From NCBI RefSeq assembly GCF_030704535.1, contig NC_081823.1, positions 7,756,501 through 7,820,500 on the forward strand: DNA of 64,000 nt, in the 5' to 3' direction. Positions 35,024-46,900 of this stretch are shown in pieces; within the stretch, counting starts at the first letter, position 1; the number at the start of each line of letters is the position of its first letter. The DNA comes from Vitis vinifera (lineage: Eukaryota > Streptophyta > Magnoliopsida > Vitales > Vitaceae). Below the pieces are notes generated by a model. It was given only the letters and a program-made list of their open reading frames with translations, was not told the DNA's origin and did no database searches. The position numbers were made by a program, and so were the translations under genes.

Positions 35024-38000
35024 CAAATTATAACTTTAAGAGATAAAGAAGGACATCAATTAGCAATAAAACACTCAGAACATGTTCAGAAAAGAATTTT
35101 AACAATAACTTCAAAATTAGGTTTACAACCACCCTTAAATAATCATCAATTTAATTTTGATAATAATTCAATTTCTGCATCACTCTTCAAAATTCCAAGA
35201 ACCAAAGATGAACAAAATCCCATAATTTACAAGGATATTAGACAAGTTCAATAACAATTAAATTATACAAATCATTCTCTTCAACATATAAGTCAACAAA
35301 CAACAAAAATTTCTAAATTTTTGTTTTCTTCTGTCCCGGGAGGGAAAATAGGATAAATAGAAACATTATCATCAAAATCCTTAAAAATTTCCTCAACTTT
35401 ATCATCATCATCATCATCATCATCTTCTAAATCTTTAGAACAACCTTTTATTATTCCTATAAATGCTGCAAAATCAAATATTCAATTATCCACACCAACA
35501 GAAACAATGTTGAAAGAAATACAAATTAGATTAGACAAACTCAATATTAACGGTATTAAGAATCAAATTCAAACTATCACAAAAGGAAAATCATAAATAA
35601 ATAAATTAGAAGAACAATTCAAAATGTCTCCTGATTCAATAGAAAAACCTCCTACAACAGTCAATGAAATTTCTAATAATTTTGTAAGTAGAAAAAATTA
35701 TTATTCAAAACCCTCTTTTCCTGACGTTCAATTAGAAGATAGAAATTATCAATTAGCTGCTAGTTATGATGGTAGTATTTTTTATGAATGGAATATAGAT
35801 GGAATGAGTGAACATCAAATAATTAATTTGCTTCATGAAATGATGATGGCTGCTAATGCTTATAGAATCAAAACTAGTAATTTTGACTTTCATGCTGTCG
35901 GTGCCCTAGTAATAGGATTCACTGGTTTACTTAAAGGATGGTGGGATCATTATTTGAGTCAAAATGATAGAGAATACATATTAAATGCAAAAGAGACAAT
36001 AGTTAAAGAAGAAAGAACATCGGTCCAATCCTATGAAGAAGATGTTGTCAATACACTAATATTTGCAAAAACAAAACATTTTATAGGAGATCCAGTTTAT
36101 TTTCAAGAAAGAACTTCTGAAATCCTTAATAATCTTAGATGCCCAACATTTCAAGATTTCAAGTGGTATAAAGATATGTTTTTTGTCAAAGTTATGATAA
36201 GACATGATTGTGGGAGTCATTATTGGAAAGAAAAATTTATATCTGGTTTACCTACTTTATTTGCAGAAAAAGTTAGACAAAGAATAAGAAATATTCATAA
36301 TGGTAGAATTCCTTATGAGTCATTAACATATGGAGAACTAATTACTTTTGTCAATAATGAAGGATTAACTCTTTGTACAAATCTTAAATTAAAGAGTCAA
36401 ATGAAAAAAGAAAAACAAGATAGTAAAAAAGAATTAGGAAAATTTTGTTCTTATTACGGTTATGATACAATAGTTGCCCCTTCAAAAAGAAAAAATAAAC
36501 AAAATAAAATAAAAGGTAAAAAACTATATACAGAGTCAAAATTTTAAAAGAAGTTTGTAAAATCTACTCCTAATAAATCAAAATCTTCAAATAAAACAAC
36601 TTTAAAAAAGAAAACACCAACATGTTATAAATGTGGAAAAGTAGGACATTACTCAAGAGATTGTCAATTAGAAAACAAGATTAATTCATTAGAAATAAGT
36701 GATAAACTTAAAAATCTAATGATAGGATTAATGATTGATAAAGAAAATGAAGAATCAAGTGAAAATTATGATTCAGAAGAAGACAATCAAATACTGATAA
36801 CACAAGAAATATCAAGTGAGGAGTCAAGTCTAGAAGAAGAATCAGATAATAAAAAATATTGTGATGGTATTTGTGCATGCTCATATAAATCAATAAATGT
36901 GATTTCAAAATATTCAACAACTCCTTTTAACATCATTATTCGAAATTATGTGTCTCTCATAAACTCAATATATTTTCAATTTTGGAATGATAAAGACAAA
37001 ACCATTAGATATTTGTTTTATTATTCAATAGAGATACTAAAATTTGAATTTTGTTTACAGATGGAGCAAAAAAGGATTACATTTGGGAAATTTACTCTTC
37101 CAATAATTCCTAAAAGTAATCTGTCATTCCAGATTCATAAAGACATAGAAGGATTAGACATATCACAAAAATGCATTTTAGACAATCTTTGGAATGCAAA
37201 AAGTGATATTCAAAAGTTGGAAGCTTTAAATGCCTTATCTTTCCATTTTAAACAGTTAAATGATAAATTAGAAAGTTTTTCTAACCCTTCAAGTTCTGAT
37301 ATACATTGCATCCCAATGGATACAGATCTTGAAAATTTCATTTGCAGGGAAAAAATAGAAGAATCTAAAGATGCATTTTCAAAAACTTTTCAAAATGAAT
37401 TTCAAAAAGAACTTTCAAAACAAAATGAAGATTCAAAACTTTCTGAGGAAAGCCAAGAATTTCAAATTTCTAGATTTTCATTTTTCAAGCTAAAGAATTT
37501 GGATATTCTTGAAAGCATTAGACAGATGATCTATGAAAAGGATAAAGCTACAGGGAAAGCAAAGCAAGAGCATATTATGCAATTTTTTGCTGACTGTAGC
37601 ACTTTTGGAATTACTATTCAAGGGATGAGCTTCACTTGGATTTCTTATTATGACAACACTTATAATAATTGTCCAAAGACCGATCCCTTGTGTAAGGAAA
37701 TTCCATTAGAAATGCATGACTGTAAGTGTGCTCTTACTTATAGTATTTGCAAAGCCAACATTGACCTAGACAGTTACAAACCAATAATCATTAAATTCAA
37801 CAATCAATCAATAGAGCTAACTCCTTCTCTTCTCATGGATTATGGAGTTCTTTATCAACTAATTTTCTCTAATCCTGATCAAACCGATAGATTTGGAAGA
37901 AAATTAGCAGTCTGTGTTTTAAATGCTTTCATCAGGGATTTTAAATCAGTTGAACTCATCATAGAAAGCAAACTTCCTGAATGGTCGAATGATGGAGGAG

Positions 38001-38353
38001 TTTACCCTGCTCAACACCTCATCCTTCTCAAAGGCAATAAAAAAAAATATCAATTGTTTGGTACAGAGAGCCCTTGGCCTTGTACTAAATTTGCCCTCAA
38101 AAAACAAATTAGACATTGGAAGTCAAGAATGATTTCAAGAAATCTTGATGCTAAGATTTATAGTTCTTCTAACTATAATCTCATTGCTGAAGACAACATT
38201 CAAAAAATCATTTTTTCAATCTATCTTCCAGAAGTCCCTCTTCTTTTCCAGACTCAATTTACTTATCTTGTTGATAAGTACATAAAGGAATATGTCCTTG
38301 AAGAAGAAGCCATACGAACTTTTGAAAAATATCTCTTAGAAATGCTCAGTTAA
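35015..38353 (+). pseudogene. Gag-like protein with CCHC knuckle fused in frame to an unrecognised C-terminal domain
   Basis: One frame spans 1113 codons and is interrupted by four in-frame TAA codons (35252-35254, 35354-35356, 35594-35596, 36545-36547) with no frameshift. The second part (35624-36547) is a Gag/capsid-like domain with YEWNIDGMSEHQIINLLHEM, GFTGLLKGWWDHYL, FIGDP, FISGLPTLFAEKVRQRIR and SLTYGELI, a pattern I associate with plant caulimovirid-like and Ty3-like Gag proteins. A zinc knuckle, CYKCGKVGHYSRDC, is at 36623-36664. An acidic Ser/Glu-rich linker follows. From 37061 comes about 430 residues I do not recognise, with a Cys-rich patch (NCPKTDPLC..DCKCALTYSIC) and VYPAQHLILLKGNKKKYQLF. 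A TTTGTTTACAG/ATG at 37050-37063 looks like a splice acceptor, so the last part might be made from a spliced RNA. Confidence 0.65.
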
Positions 38354-38630
38354 GAGATATCAAGAATCTTTTGTACATTTGTAATTATCCAGCAAAAAAA
38401 AAAAAAAAAAAGGTGAATAGTGTTTTTTGAATAGGAAATTTTGTCTTTCACTATGACTCAAAAGCAAAATAGTGACTCAAAAGCAAAAAAGTGATTCAAA
38501 TGCAACGTGATGAAAATGAAAAGAAAGAAAGGAGACTTACCTTCTGCAATCCTCATATACGTGGAAGAAAATTAAAGACTTAAAGTTTTCTTGAAGCCCA
38601 GAGCCTCGTCTATAAATTCAGCTTCAAATT

Positions 38631-38858
38631 TCTTCATGAGGCAGAGTTCGAGAGTTGGGAAGAGAGCTTCAAGAGCAGAAAAAAATTTAGAGAGTGCAAA
38701 AATTTTGAGAGTTCAAAAAATTTCTCTTGTTATTTTCTTCTTTCAGTTTGAGTCATCCATCTACTGTCAACAACCTGTAATCATCAACTCTTTGTATTAA
38801 GGTATATTTTCAATAAACAAAATTTTCAGATTCAAATATCTGCGTTATTATGTTTAAA
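38631..38858 (+). repeat. Inner direct repeat, right copy (228 bp, R-like)
   Basis: Same length as the left copy at 34796-35023 and about 98 percent identical by eye. It also contains ATGTTTAAA but then reads into a TAA after a few codons. Confidence 0.85.
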
Positions 38859-38959
38859 TTTCTGCAATAAATTAGACAGTTTTAGACATTAAATATTTCT
38901 GTTTTTATGCTTGAAGATAATTAGACAGAATTAATTATTGCGTGCATGAATTGTTGTAT

Positions 38960-39423
38960 AAAAAAATTTTAAAGTCTATTTCATCAAGTAATTTAAAAGT
39001 ATTTTTCTTAATTTTAAAATGGAAAAAAGACTATTTGAAAAGAATTTTAAAATATCTTTTGGAAAATCTTTTTTAAAAACTTTTATACCATGTTTTGTAA
39101 AATAAAAGGTTGTTTGAAAACTTAAATTGTTATTAAAATATTTTTTTATGTTTTTAAATATGATTTAAAAGTAATTTTTTTATTTATAATACTTTATTTT
39201 TATTTTTGTAGTTCTTAAAAAATAACCGAAAACATTTGAAAATTTGAAAGATGTTATATAAAATATTCCATTTTTTGTTTTTAAAAATAAAAACTATTTT
39301 TTATTAATTACCAAATAATTTTTTTTTGTTTGGAATTTTTTAGAATAAATTTTAATAAAAAAAACATTTTTTTTTTTGGAAACAAACTTAAGGGTTTGTT
39401 TACAAAGTGTTATAAAAAATAAT
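38960..39423 (+). repeat. Outer direct repeat, right copy (464 bp)
   Basis: Near-identical, same-orientation copy of 34177-34640, ending in the same GTTATAAAAAATAAT phrase before the sequences diverge. Confidence 0.8.
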
Positions 39424-40420
39424 TAAAATTTTTTTTTCAATGTTTTATGGAATAAAAGTCTATTTGAATCCCTAAAATGTTTTTAACCTTTTCTTTTATG
39501 TTTTTAAACATATTTTTGAAATAATTTTATTTGTAGTGTTTTATTTTTAATCATTTTTCATATTTGTATAATTCTTTTTTAAAACAAAATTTTAAAAATA
39601 ATTAATTATCTTATAATGTCATATTATTTGAAAATATCATATTTTTGTTTTTAAGATTAAAAATTAATTTTTTATTTTTTAATTATAAAACCAATTTTCA
39701 TTGTTTTTTCTAAAGAACATAAAATTATTCTTAAAATTAGTTATCCAAAAAGGCCTAGACATTTGTCTATTATTTTTAAAAGCAAACAATAAAAAAAAAA
39801 AATTGATGTTGAGAGCAAGATGAGAACAAAGACCTCTCTTAGGGTTAAGGTTTTCTCTCTCATATTTTTCTTGTTTATTTCATTATCTTTAACCCTTAGT
39901 TTGATATTAGATCATGAGAGAATATAGAGAATTAGTTATTATCAATATAATAAGATAATAAATATTAACATTATCATATAACAAATAAAATCATAAATTT
40001 AAAATAAAACTTATATTTTTTAACACTTCAACATCTCATAAAATCTTTGAAAGATATATGAATATGAATTTGTTATTAATTTATTAATACCAAGAGATAT
40101 TCATTGAATATAAGCTTTTTCATTTAAATTTTTTTATGTTATATTTTATAAAATATAATGTGATTTTTAAGTAGTAAATTAATATAAAATCTCTAAAAAC
40201 ACTTAAAAAGAAATCCCTAATCTTCCTAAGTTAAACTCTTATATGTAGGAAATTTAGAAAAATAGGACAAAAAGGATTTATTATGAGTGTATTAGTACTA
40301 TTGATACCAATAATACCCTTAATATTAATAGTAACAATAAGGTTTTTTTTTTCATGTTTAAAGTAAATATAAAAATAACATAATATTATAATATAAATAA
40401 AATTAATTGATGATGATAAC
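39424..40420. other. AT-rich intergenic sequence
   Basis: About 39424-39770 looks like a diverged relative of the 464-bp outer repeat (similar AAAAGTCTATTTGAA and TTTATTTTTAATC wording). The rest is AT-rich without a readable protein. Confidence 0.4.
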
Positions 40421-41619
40421 TGTTAGCCCAAGGGTTCTCTTAATCATATTTTGATGATAACAAATCATGATTAAGTTACTGATTGGTTTGAATTATGAAG
40501 AATTTCAGGTATTAGTTTGAAAATTCATCAAATGGCCTAATGGATACAAGATCAAGACTTTTAGAAGACCTTTAATCATAGAAAACATATGTAAGATGAA
40601 TGCATGGATACACTTAGGATTTACATATCATTTCATGCATCTTTGAAAAACTTGGTTTATGCTTTAAAGTTAAATTTCCATCAAAATTCAAGATCTATCA
40701 AATGAACCATAGGCAAAACGTTTCAAAATTGGCATATAAATTTACCTAAAGACCTTGCCTAAGTGGTATAACAAAAAAGACCAGAAAAAAATAGGTTTTC
40801 AGGCAAAAAATGGTGAACCGGTCGAGGCACTGACCAACCGGCTCAATTGGCCAGGGTACCGGTTGACTAGTTACCTATTCCCAGTTGAGGTCCGGTCTAG
40901 AGGTGCAAAAAACACTCTTTCTCTTCCAGTAGTCTTTCCTTCCTGGTTGAGGTATTTGTCTTCCCGGTCGAGGGTAACGGTCATCTGCCAAGTATTAAAT
41001 GCTCTAATGGCTAGTGAAATGGTCAATCCCTAACTCGACCAGTCAAGATTGTTTTTTGGTTTTTTAGCTCCCGATGTTAGAAACTTATAAATAGAGAGCT
41101 CCACTTCATTTATGAGCAAGTGAACACTTGCATTTATTTGTTTACCTACTTGTTCTTGCCTTACAAGCTCTCATTCTTTTCTTGGTGCATTATATCTCCA
41201 TTTGCATATTAGTACACCTTGTGATTCATCCTAGCCTTGAGTTGTATTTAAGTCATTGTTAAGCTAGGTTGAGAGACTTAAACATCTTATTTGAGTGATA
41301 AAGCCTTCAAGTGAGTTGAGACTTGAAGAGATTGTGTAAGGGCCCATTGGAGCCAGAATTTAAGTGTAAAAGTGATTAGAAGTTTGGTTGAAGCTTCAAG
41401 TTAGTGAAACCCTCACTTAATTAAGAGCCTGAGGAGAATGGATGTAGGCAAGGAAGTGTCGATCCACTATAAACTCTGAGTTTGATTTCTCTTACCTTAT
41501 CTTTTTATATTTGCTCATCTTGTACTTAAATTTGTTATGTTTAAAAAGATTTTTTTAAAATCCCAATTCACTCCCCCTCTTGGGCGTTTTCTCTTTTAAG
41601 ATTAGCCTTTGTTTTCTCA
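40421..41619 (+). mobile_element. Solo LTR (1199 bp) with ATAAC target duplication
   Basis: It starts TGTTAGCCCAAGGG and ends GTTTTCTCA, giving TG..CA termini. It is flanked by ATAAC at 40416-40420 and 41620-41624. A TATAAATAGAGAGC promoter lies at about 41087. The tail AATTCACTCCCCCTCTTGGG is typical of many plant LTRs. There is no internal domain, so this is a solo LTR left by recombination between the two LTRs of a complete element. Superfamily is not decided. Confidence 0.85.
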
Positions 41620-41624
41620 ATAAC

Positions 41625-42150
41625 ATAGTCGAAGTATTTTGAATAATAATTATAATATTACCAAATATTGATGTAATAAGTAATAAAGTAAATAATTCTA
41701 TAATATAATAAATGAATATTGTACCGTAATATTCAATTTTCATATTAAATTATGTTATAAAATATTTTATATAAATTAAACATTTTGTTAGATTTTTTTT
41801 TATACAAAATATATATTATGTGGATTTTCTATTTTCAATCTCACTACAAAACAAATTTTTATTAATTTGTGTTTCTAAACCTTATAAAAACCTCATTTAC
41901 TTTTAATAAGGCTCTTTCTTCTTCGTTAGTCAATGGTGGAAGAGAAGAAAAGGTTGGCGTAGGTTGTGTTCAAAGTTGAATTCTCTATTGTCCTCATCAT
42001 CTTCTACTTCATCTTGAAGATAGCAAAGGTAACAAACACAACTAAACATGCTAAAAAGTAGCAAACCATGGGAAAATGGTGCAATGTTGTCAAACATGCA
42101 ATGAAAAGTCTATGTGGAGGCAACAGGGTTGTTAGAGTCTATGTGGAGGC
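41625..42150. other. AT-rich spacer before the kinase pseudogene
   Basis: The sequence is AT-rich to about 41900. From about 41935 it may include diverged upstream parts of the kinase pseudogene, but no reading frame is secure. Confidence 0.3.
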
Positions 42151-42550
42151 AATAAGGTCGTTTGAATTTAGAAACATGATATGGGCAAAGGTAGTTTCAA
42201 TATCGTTTCCTTTGCGACGTCTAGAACCCTATTGTTGTATATGTTAATGATGATGGGTTGAACATTGTCTTGACTAACTTTACTGTCTAAGTTTGCTAAA
42301 ATCTCCCTCTCATTTTCTCTTAAAAGGGTGATGAAGATTATGTGTGACTTGAAACGAAATGCTCATGTTGTTCATTGTTATGGCAATGAGATCACTTAGT
42401 AAAGATTGATAATAAGACCTACTACAACATCTTGATGGATTTTTGTAATGGTGGTAGCTTGGTTGAGTGGATTGCTAAGTAGAATTGTCATAGATTGAGA
42501 GAATACCCTATTAGGTGGTCTATTTGGTTTTAGGGCTTGTCCATATTCAT
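42151..42550 (+). pseudogene. MAPKKK-like protein kinase pseudogene fragment
   Basis: A glycine-rich loop is readable as GKGSFNIVSFATSRTLLLY at about 42183-42240. After a damaged gap, LKRNAHVVHCYGNEIT is seen near 42340-42400, and KTYYNILMDFCNGGSLVEWI with LREYPIRW follows to about 42520. These match the ATP-loop, the HPNIV-C-G block and the hinge with N/G-GSL of plant MEKK/MAPKKK kinases. Stops and frame changes lie between and within the blocks, and the catalytic and activation loops are missing. The 3' part appears cut by the adjacent LTR-like sequence. Confidence 0.65.
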
Positions 42551-42551
42551 A

Positions 42552-43093
42552 TGTCATAGACTTAGGTGTTTCCTAAGTTCACATGCAACACTTAGATAAC
42601 TTAAGCCAACATTGCTAAGTTAACCTTTCCTTAAACTTAGCCTTTTATGCTAAGCAACTTGAATCAACTCAAACATTGTGAATAACTGAGAAAATAATAC
42701 TTTGGAAATATGAGACTTGTATTACATTAGAATGCTTTACAAGACTCAAGTGCTTTGTGTTTTGACCAAATGAGGCTATCCGTTATTTATAGATACCTAA
42801 TGAACTCTTTAGAACCCTCAAAAGTTTCTTGCATTTTTAGAATTCTCTAAAATGTTCTATACAAATACCATATACAAGATATGTACAAGACATATCTGGA
42901 ACTTTACAGAATTCTCCACACCTTTCCCTTATCTTCCATCCTTGTGTAGAAATGCATGGGTGTCTCCAAGTTTCTTTAGAATCTTCTACACTTCTCCACT
43001 AGTAGAGATGTGTAAATGATTCTAAAGGGTTCTAAATGCTTCCTACTCTTCTTTAAAAACTTAAGTAAGAGACATTTCAAGTAGGTTGTAACA
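42552..43093 (-). repeat. Probable LTR of the decayed Ty3/gypsy element
   Basis: On the minus strand this would start TGTTACAACC (plus 43084-43093) right after a purine stretch GGGAAAGAG, and end CTATGACA (plus 42552). A reverse-strand TATAAATAAC lies near 42790. It stands directly downstream of the gypsy pol remnant in the element's own direction, where the 3' LTR should be. No partner LTR is present, so the borders are tentative. Confidence 0.45.
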
Positions 43094-43922
43094 CTCTTTC
43101 CCACAATGCTACAAGAGTAATCGTTGTTCCTTCTACTCAGAACCTCTTGGTTTACTCTTAGAACTACCACATTATATTTGTAAGTTCTCAACTAGCCTCG
43201 TTCTTTTGTAGTCTCTTCCATTTAATTAAGTATTCTATCATAAAAGTTATACCTCATCCCCTAGTGACTTGACCTGCAATGATGTGATCAGCTTCCTTGT
43301 CGTATAAGGTTACAACAACCGTTGGCTTCCTTTTTTTATACTTTACAGCTTGGATCATCATTCTCTTCATGATAAGGATTTAAGTAACTAGCATGGAAAA
43401 CAAGATGAACTATTAACCTCTTGCTCGACCTTGTAGGACACTTTGTCGACTCTCCTAAGTATAAGCATGGAAGAAAATATCGGTAATCACGGATATATCG
43501 GTACTTCAATTTTACGGATATATCGGAGATATATCGGCGGATATTTTGGAAAAAAATATCGGTAGGCTTAAAATTGTTAAAAACTCATGGAAATGTAAAG
43601 AAAACTTCATAATAATATAATTAGAAGTATAATAGACATTTTAAAGTTGTTTTATAGAAAAAAATTGATATACATATGATATAATTTGCGATATTAAATG
43701 TAATTATATCATGTCGATCTATAAGAAATGTTAATTTTGTAATTGTTCTCATTATAAAGTCACATAAAATACTTCATTTCATTAAATAGCAATAATTTGT
43801 ACACATTACATTACAATGTCCCTTTAATACCAAAATGAGGATCGATGTGGTTCAATGGGATTGATAGATGAAGGAACGCCGTCTTGCTGTTGGAGACAAT
43901 ATTGGTACCAACTCAATGAGCC

Positions 43923-46900
43923 TCAATAATATTGGTTAAAAATTCTAACATGCCATGCATATATCTCTTGAGTCCTACCCACTGCTTCTACATGGATAGG
44001 ATACTCAAAGTTCACCCATGTGTTAATGCCCAATCCTCCTTCCATCTGATATGGAACTTGGTAAGGCATTTGTCTAGAAGGTGAATAAAGCGACATACCA
44101 TACTCTTCATCTGTTGAACTTGAAGGTTGACCATAACTCATCACATGAGGAGAGTAGACATTAGCCTCATTCGAGGAGTCACTAAATTGAGTTCCTATAC
44201 TCATAGATTCAAAACTCCCTGAAAGTAACTCCTCATTATATGGTTCCATCATTCGTTCTCTTCCTCTATAAGGATTCCCAATAGCTCCTATGCCTGGACC
44301 AGCTCTTCTAGAGCCATGGTCTTCATCCTGTGTGCAGTGTGTGAAAGTATTTTCACAGGTGAATTGGCTGACTGGATATTGACTATGTTGACGTTCATTA
44401 ATATCTCTTCCGCATTATCACCTCCATCATCAGTTCCACCTCTTGAACCATTGTAACCAGAAGCAAAAGTACCTGCAGCACTAGGTATACTACTATGGCC
44501 AACACTTGTGGAGTCAATCTCTTGGTGGGAATCATCAGTATCTTTGCTAAAACTTTCAGAGTGAACTTCTTCAGACAACACACGATCAACATTAACTCCA
44601 AATTCTCGAGCATGAGCAGCAATTCGTGGATCGGGATTTCCAACTTCGTCATCCAAGTGTATAGGTCTCACCCATTGGAACAACTGATTATCTTCTTTTT
44701 CACCCACCTCGGCTGAAATGTCAAGAAGATCAAGATAATCTTTTTCAACAACTCGATCATTTTCTGCCTTCATATCGCGTAGCTTTAGCCTCATATTATA
44801 GTAACAAAAAACTAATTGCTCCAATCGAGAGTAAGCCACACGATTTCGTTGCTTTGTGTGGATGAGAGCAAACGTGCTCCAATTTCTCTCACAGGCAGTA
44901 GATGACGCAGTTTATGAGAGAACTTTGATGGCTAACTTTCTCAATGTAGGTGTTTGATTCCCATACATAAACCACCATTCAGCTGCAACCAATTTGTTAA
45001 TCATATAAATACTTATGTGGTGAATTTACAATAATGATAATCAATTTTTTCCTACAAAGACTCACCGGGCACCATGGTTGACCTTGCTGCAATTGTCGCT
45101 CGATCACCGAATCCTCTTTTTGCATCTCGAAAAAGCACAAGCTATGTATTCAACATTTAATTTGTTAATATCATATTTGTTAGTAAACGTTCAAATAAAT
45201 TGATGAATGAAATTATTGTTTTATAGACAAATAACAGTTTTTTATTTACCTCATTTCCAAATTGACCAAGTGATTCAGTAGTTGGATCTAATTTTGCAAA
45301 AACATCATGGACCGCTTGAAGTAGTTCCGGATCACTACCAACTCCACGCCTATATTGAAATCTTGGATTCAAGAAGTATGCTACAATAAAATTAAGTAGA
45401 GTTAGTATTTTTTTAAACAAAATTAAATACAGAGTAAAAAATTATAAAAATATATAGTACTTAAGTACCTGCTGCATGAAGTGAATGTTTTAGTGTTTTC
45501 TCCCAACGATCTTGTATTATTTTGAACATCCAATCTCCAGCTCCTTGACGTGTAAGGTTCTTTTTCATCACGTGCATAAGCTCATACACAAATGGCATTG
45601 TGGGAACAACTTTAGAATCCATAAGTCGAAGCACCACGTATAATGGCTCATATAATGAAACTATATTTGTCATTCTGTCCCAATACGCATGGTCAAACAA
45701 TAATTGCTCCAACTCTCGTCCATGTTTTGTTCGACTCAGCTTGTGTTGTGCCCAATCATCACTCATAAACAATTTTTTCAAATCGACCCTTTTTTTAAGA
45801 AGACTATCAAGAACAATATAATTGGTAGCAAACCTTGTAGCTCCTGGTCGAACAATGTCTCCACCACAATACAGTCTCATTTGTGCTAGTAACCAACCAT
45901 GATTGTAAATGAAGTTAGTTATCTTGCGAGCATTGTTTATCACCTCGATAACACTGGGTCTTTTACCAATGTCTTCAAAGATTAAGTCGATGCAGTGCGC
46001 CGCACACGGAGTCCAGTATAAGTTATACTTCTTCATCAATTGTTTCCCTGCTTTCATGAACGCCGACCCATTATCTGTGACAATTTGGACCACATTTTCT
46101 TTACCGACTTCTTTGATAACAGTCTTCAATAGGTCGTATATATACTTGTGGTTTTTGATATAGTTTGATGCATCAACTGACTTAAGGAAGACCGTGCTCC
46201 CTTTAGAATAAACCATGAAATTAATAATACTTAATTTCGTGGGCCCTATCCATCCATCTGACATTATTGTGCACCCATATGTCTTCCATTTTTCTCTTTG
46301 TTGGTTCACATAAGCTTCCATTTCTTTGTTCTCCATTTCCAAGTACTTGTTCTTTATGTCAAATGGAGATGGAGGTTCGATTCCCATTCCTGCACTTCAT
46401 ATAAAAAAAAATATGTAAAACATGTCACAAAAGACTATACTTACTAAAAGTATAGCATAATATAACATTTCAAAAATTAGTAATTACCAGCTTGTTGTGC
46501 ACCAATAATCATATTCTTGAAGTGATGAGACTTTGCTTTTGCGGGTGCGACACTCTCATAAATGAAGAATTTGCTAATTAAGCGTCCCATCGTTTCTTTA
46601 ATTGCACCACCCTTGAATATATTTTTGATATTTTTTTGTTTTGCTGCAGAAGACTTGTAAAGCGAAGGGGCAATAGGGGGTGATTGTTGCGAATGTCGCA
46701 TACTATGTGATTTTCGCATCATCGATGGTAATCTAGGAGACTGTGAAGACTCCCCCATTTTGCGTTTGCTTCCTACAATATTCTCATATTGTTCACGTTC
46801 CCATTCTGATGCTTTCGAGGCACGAACTGCAGATCGATATGCATCCCGCTCATCTGGGTGCATATCTGCCGGATACATATACACATCTTCATTCTCAACA

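Larger units (their letters stand above)
34641..38959 (+). mobile_element. Unusual Gag-only retroelement (caulimovirid/Ty3-like Gag, no pol), decayed
   Basis: This 4.3-kb insert lies between 464-bp direct repeats. It carries a second, inner pair of 228-bp direct repeats (34796-35023 and 38631-38858). Each inner repeat begins exactly 20 bases after the start of a TATAAAT box (34776 and 38611), as expected for the terminal redundancy of an RNA that starts there. Between them is one long reading frame from ATG 35015 to 38353, broken by stops. A purine tract (about 38514-38533) precedes the right promoter, reminiscent of a polypurine tract. No tRNA primer site is obvious after the left repeat. 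Protease, reverse transcriptase, RNase H and integrase motifs are absent, so it would depend on another element. Whether it is a pararetrovirus relative or an LTR retrotransposon relative is unresolved. Confidence 0.6.

Noticed and set aside
36708..36920. Minus-strand frame inside the Gag-like element
   Set aside because: Antisense shadow of an acidic Glu/Ser linker, giving a Leu-rich pseudo-membrane protein.
34177..39423. The 464-bp outer repeats as ordinary LTRs
   Set aside because: They lack TG..CA ends, there is no primer-binding or polypurine site at their inner edges, and the promoter lies in the inner repeat region instead.
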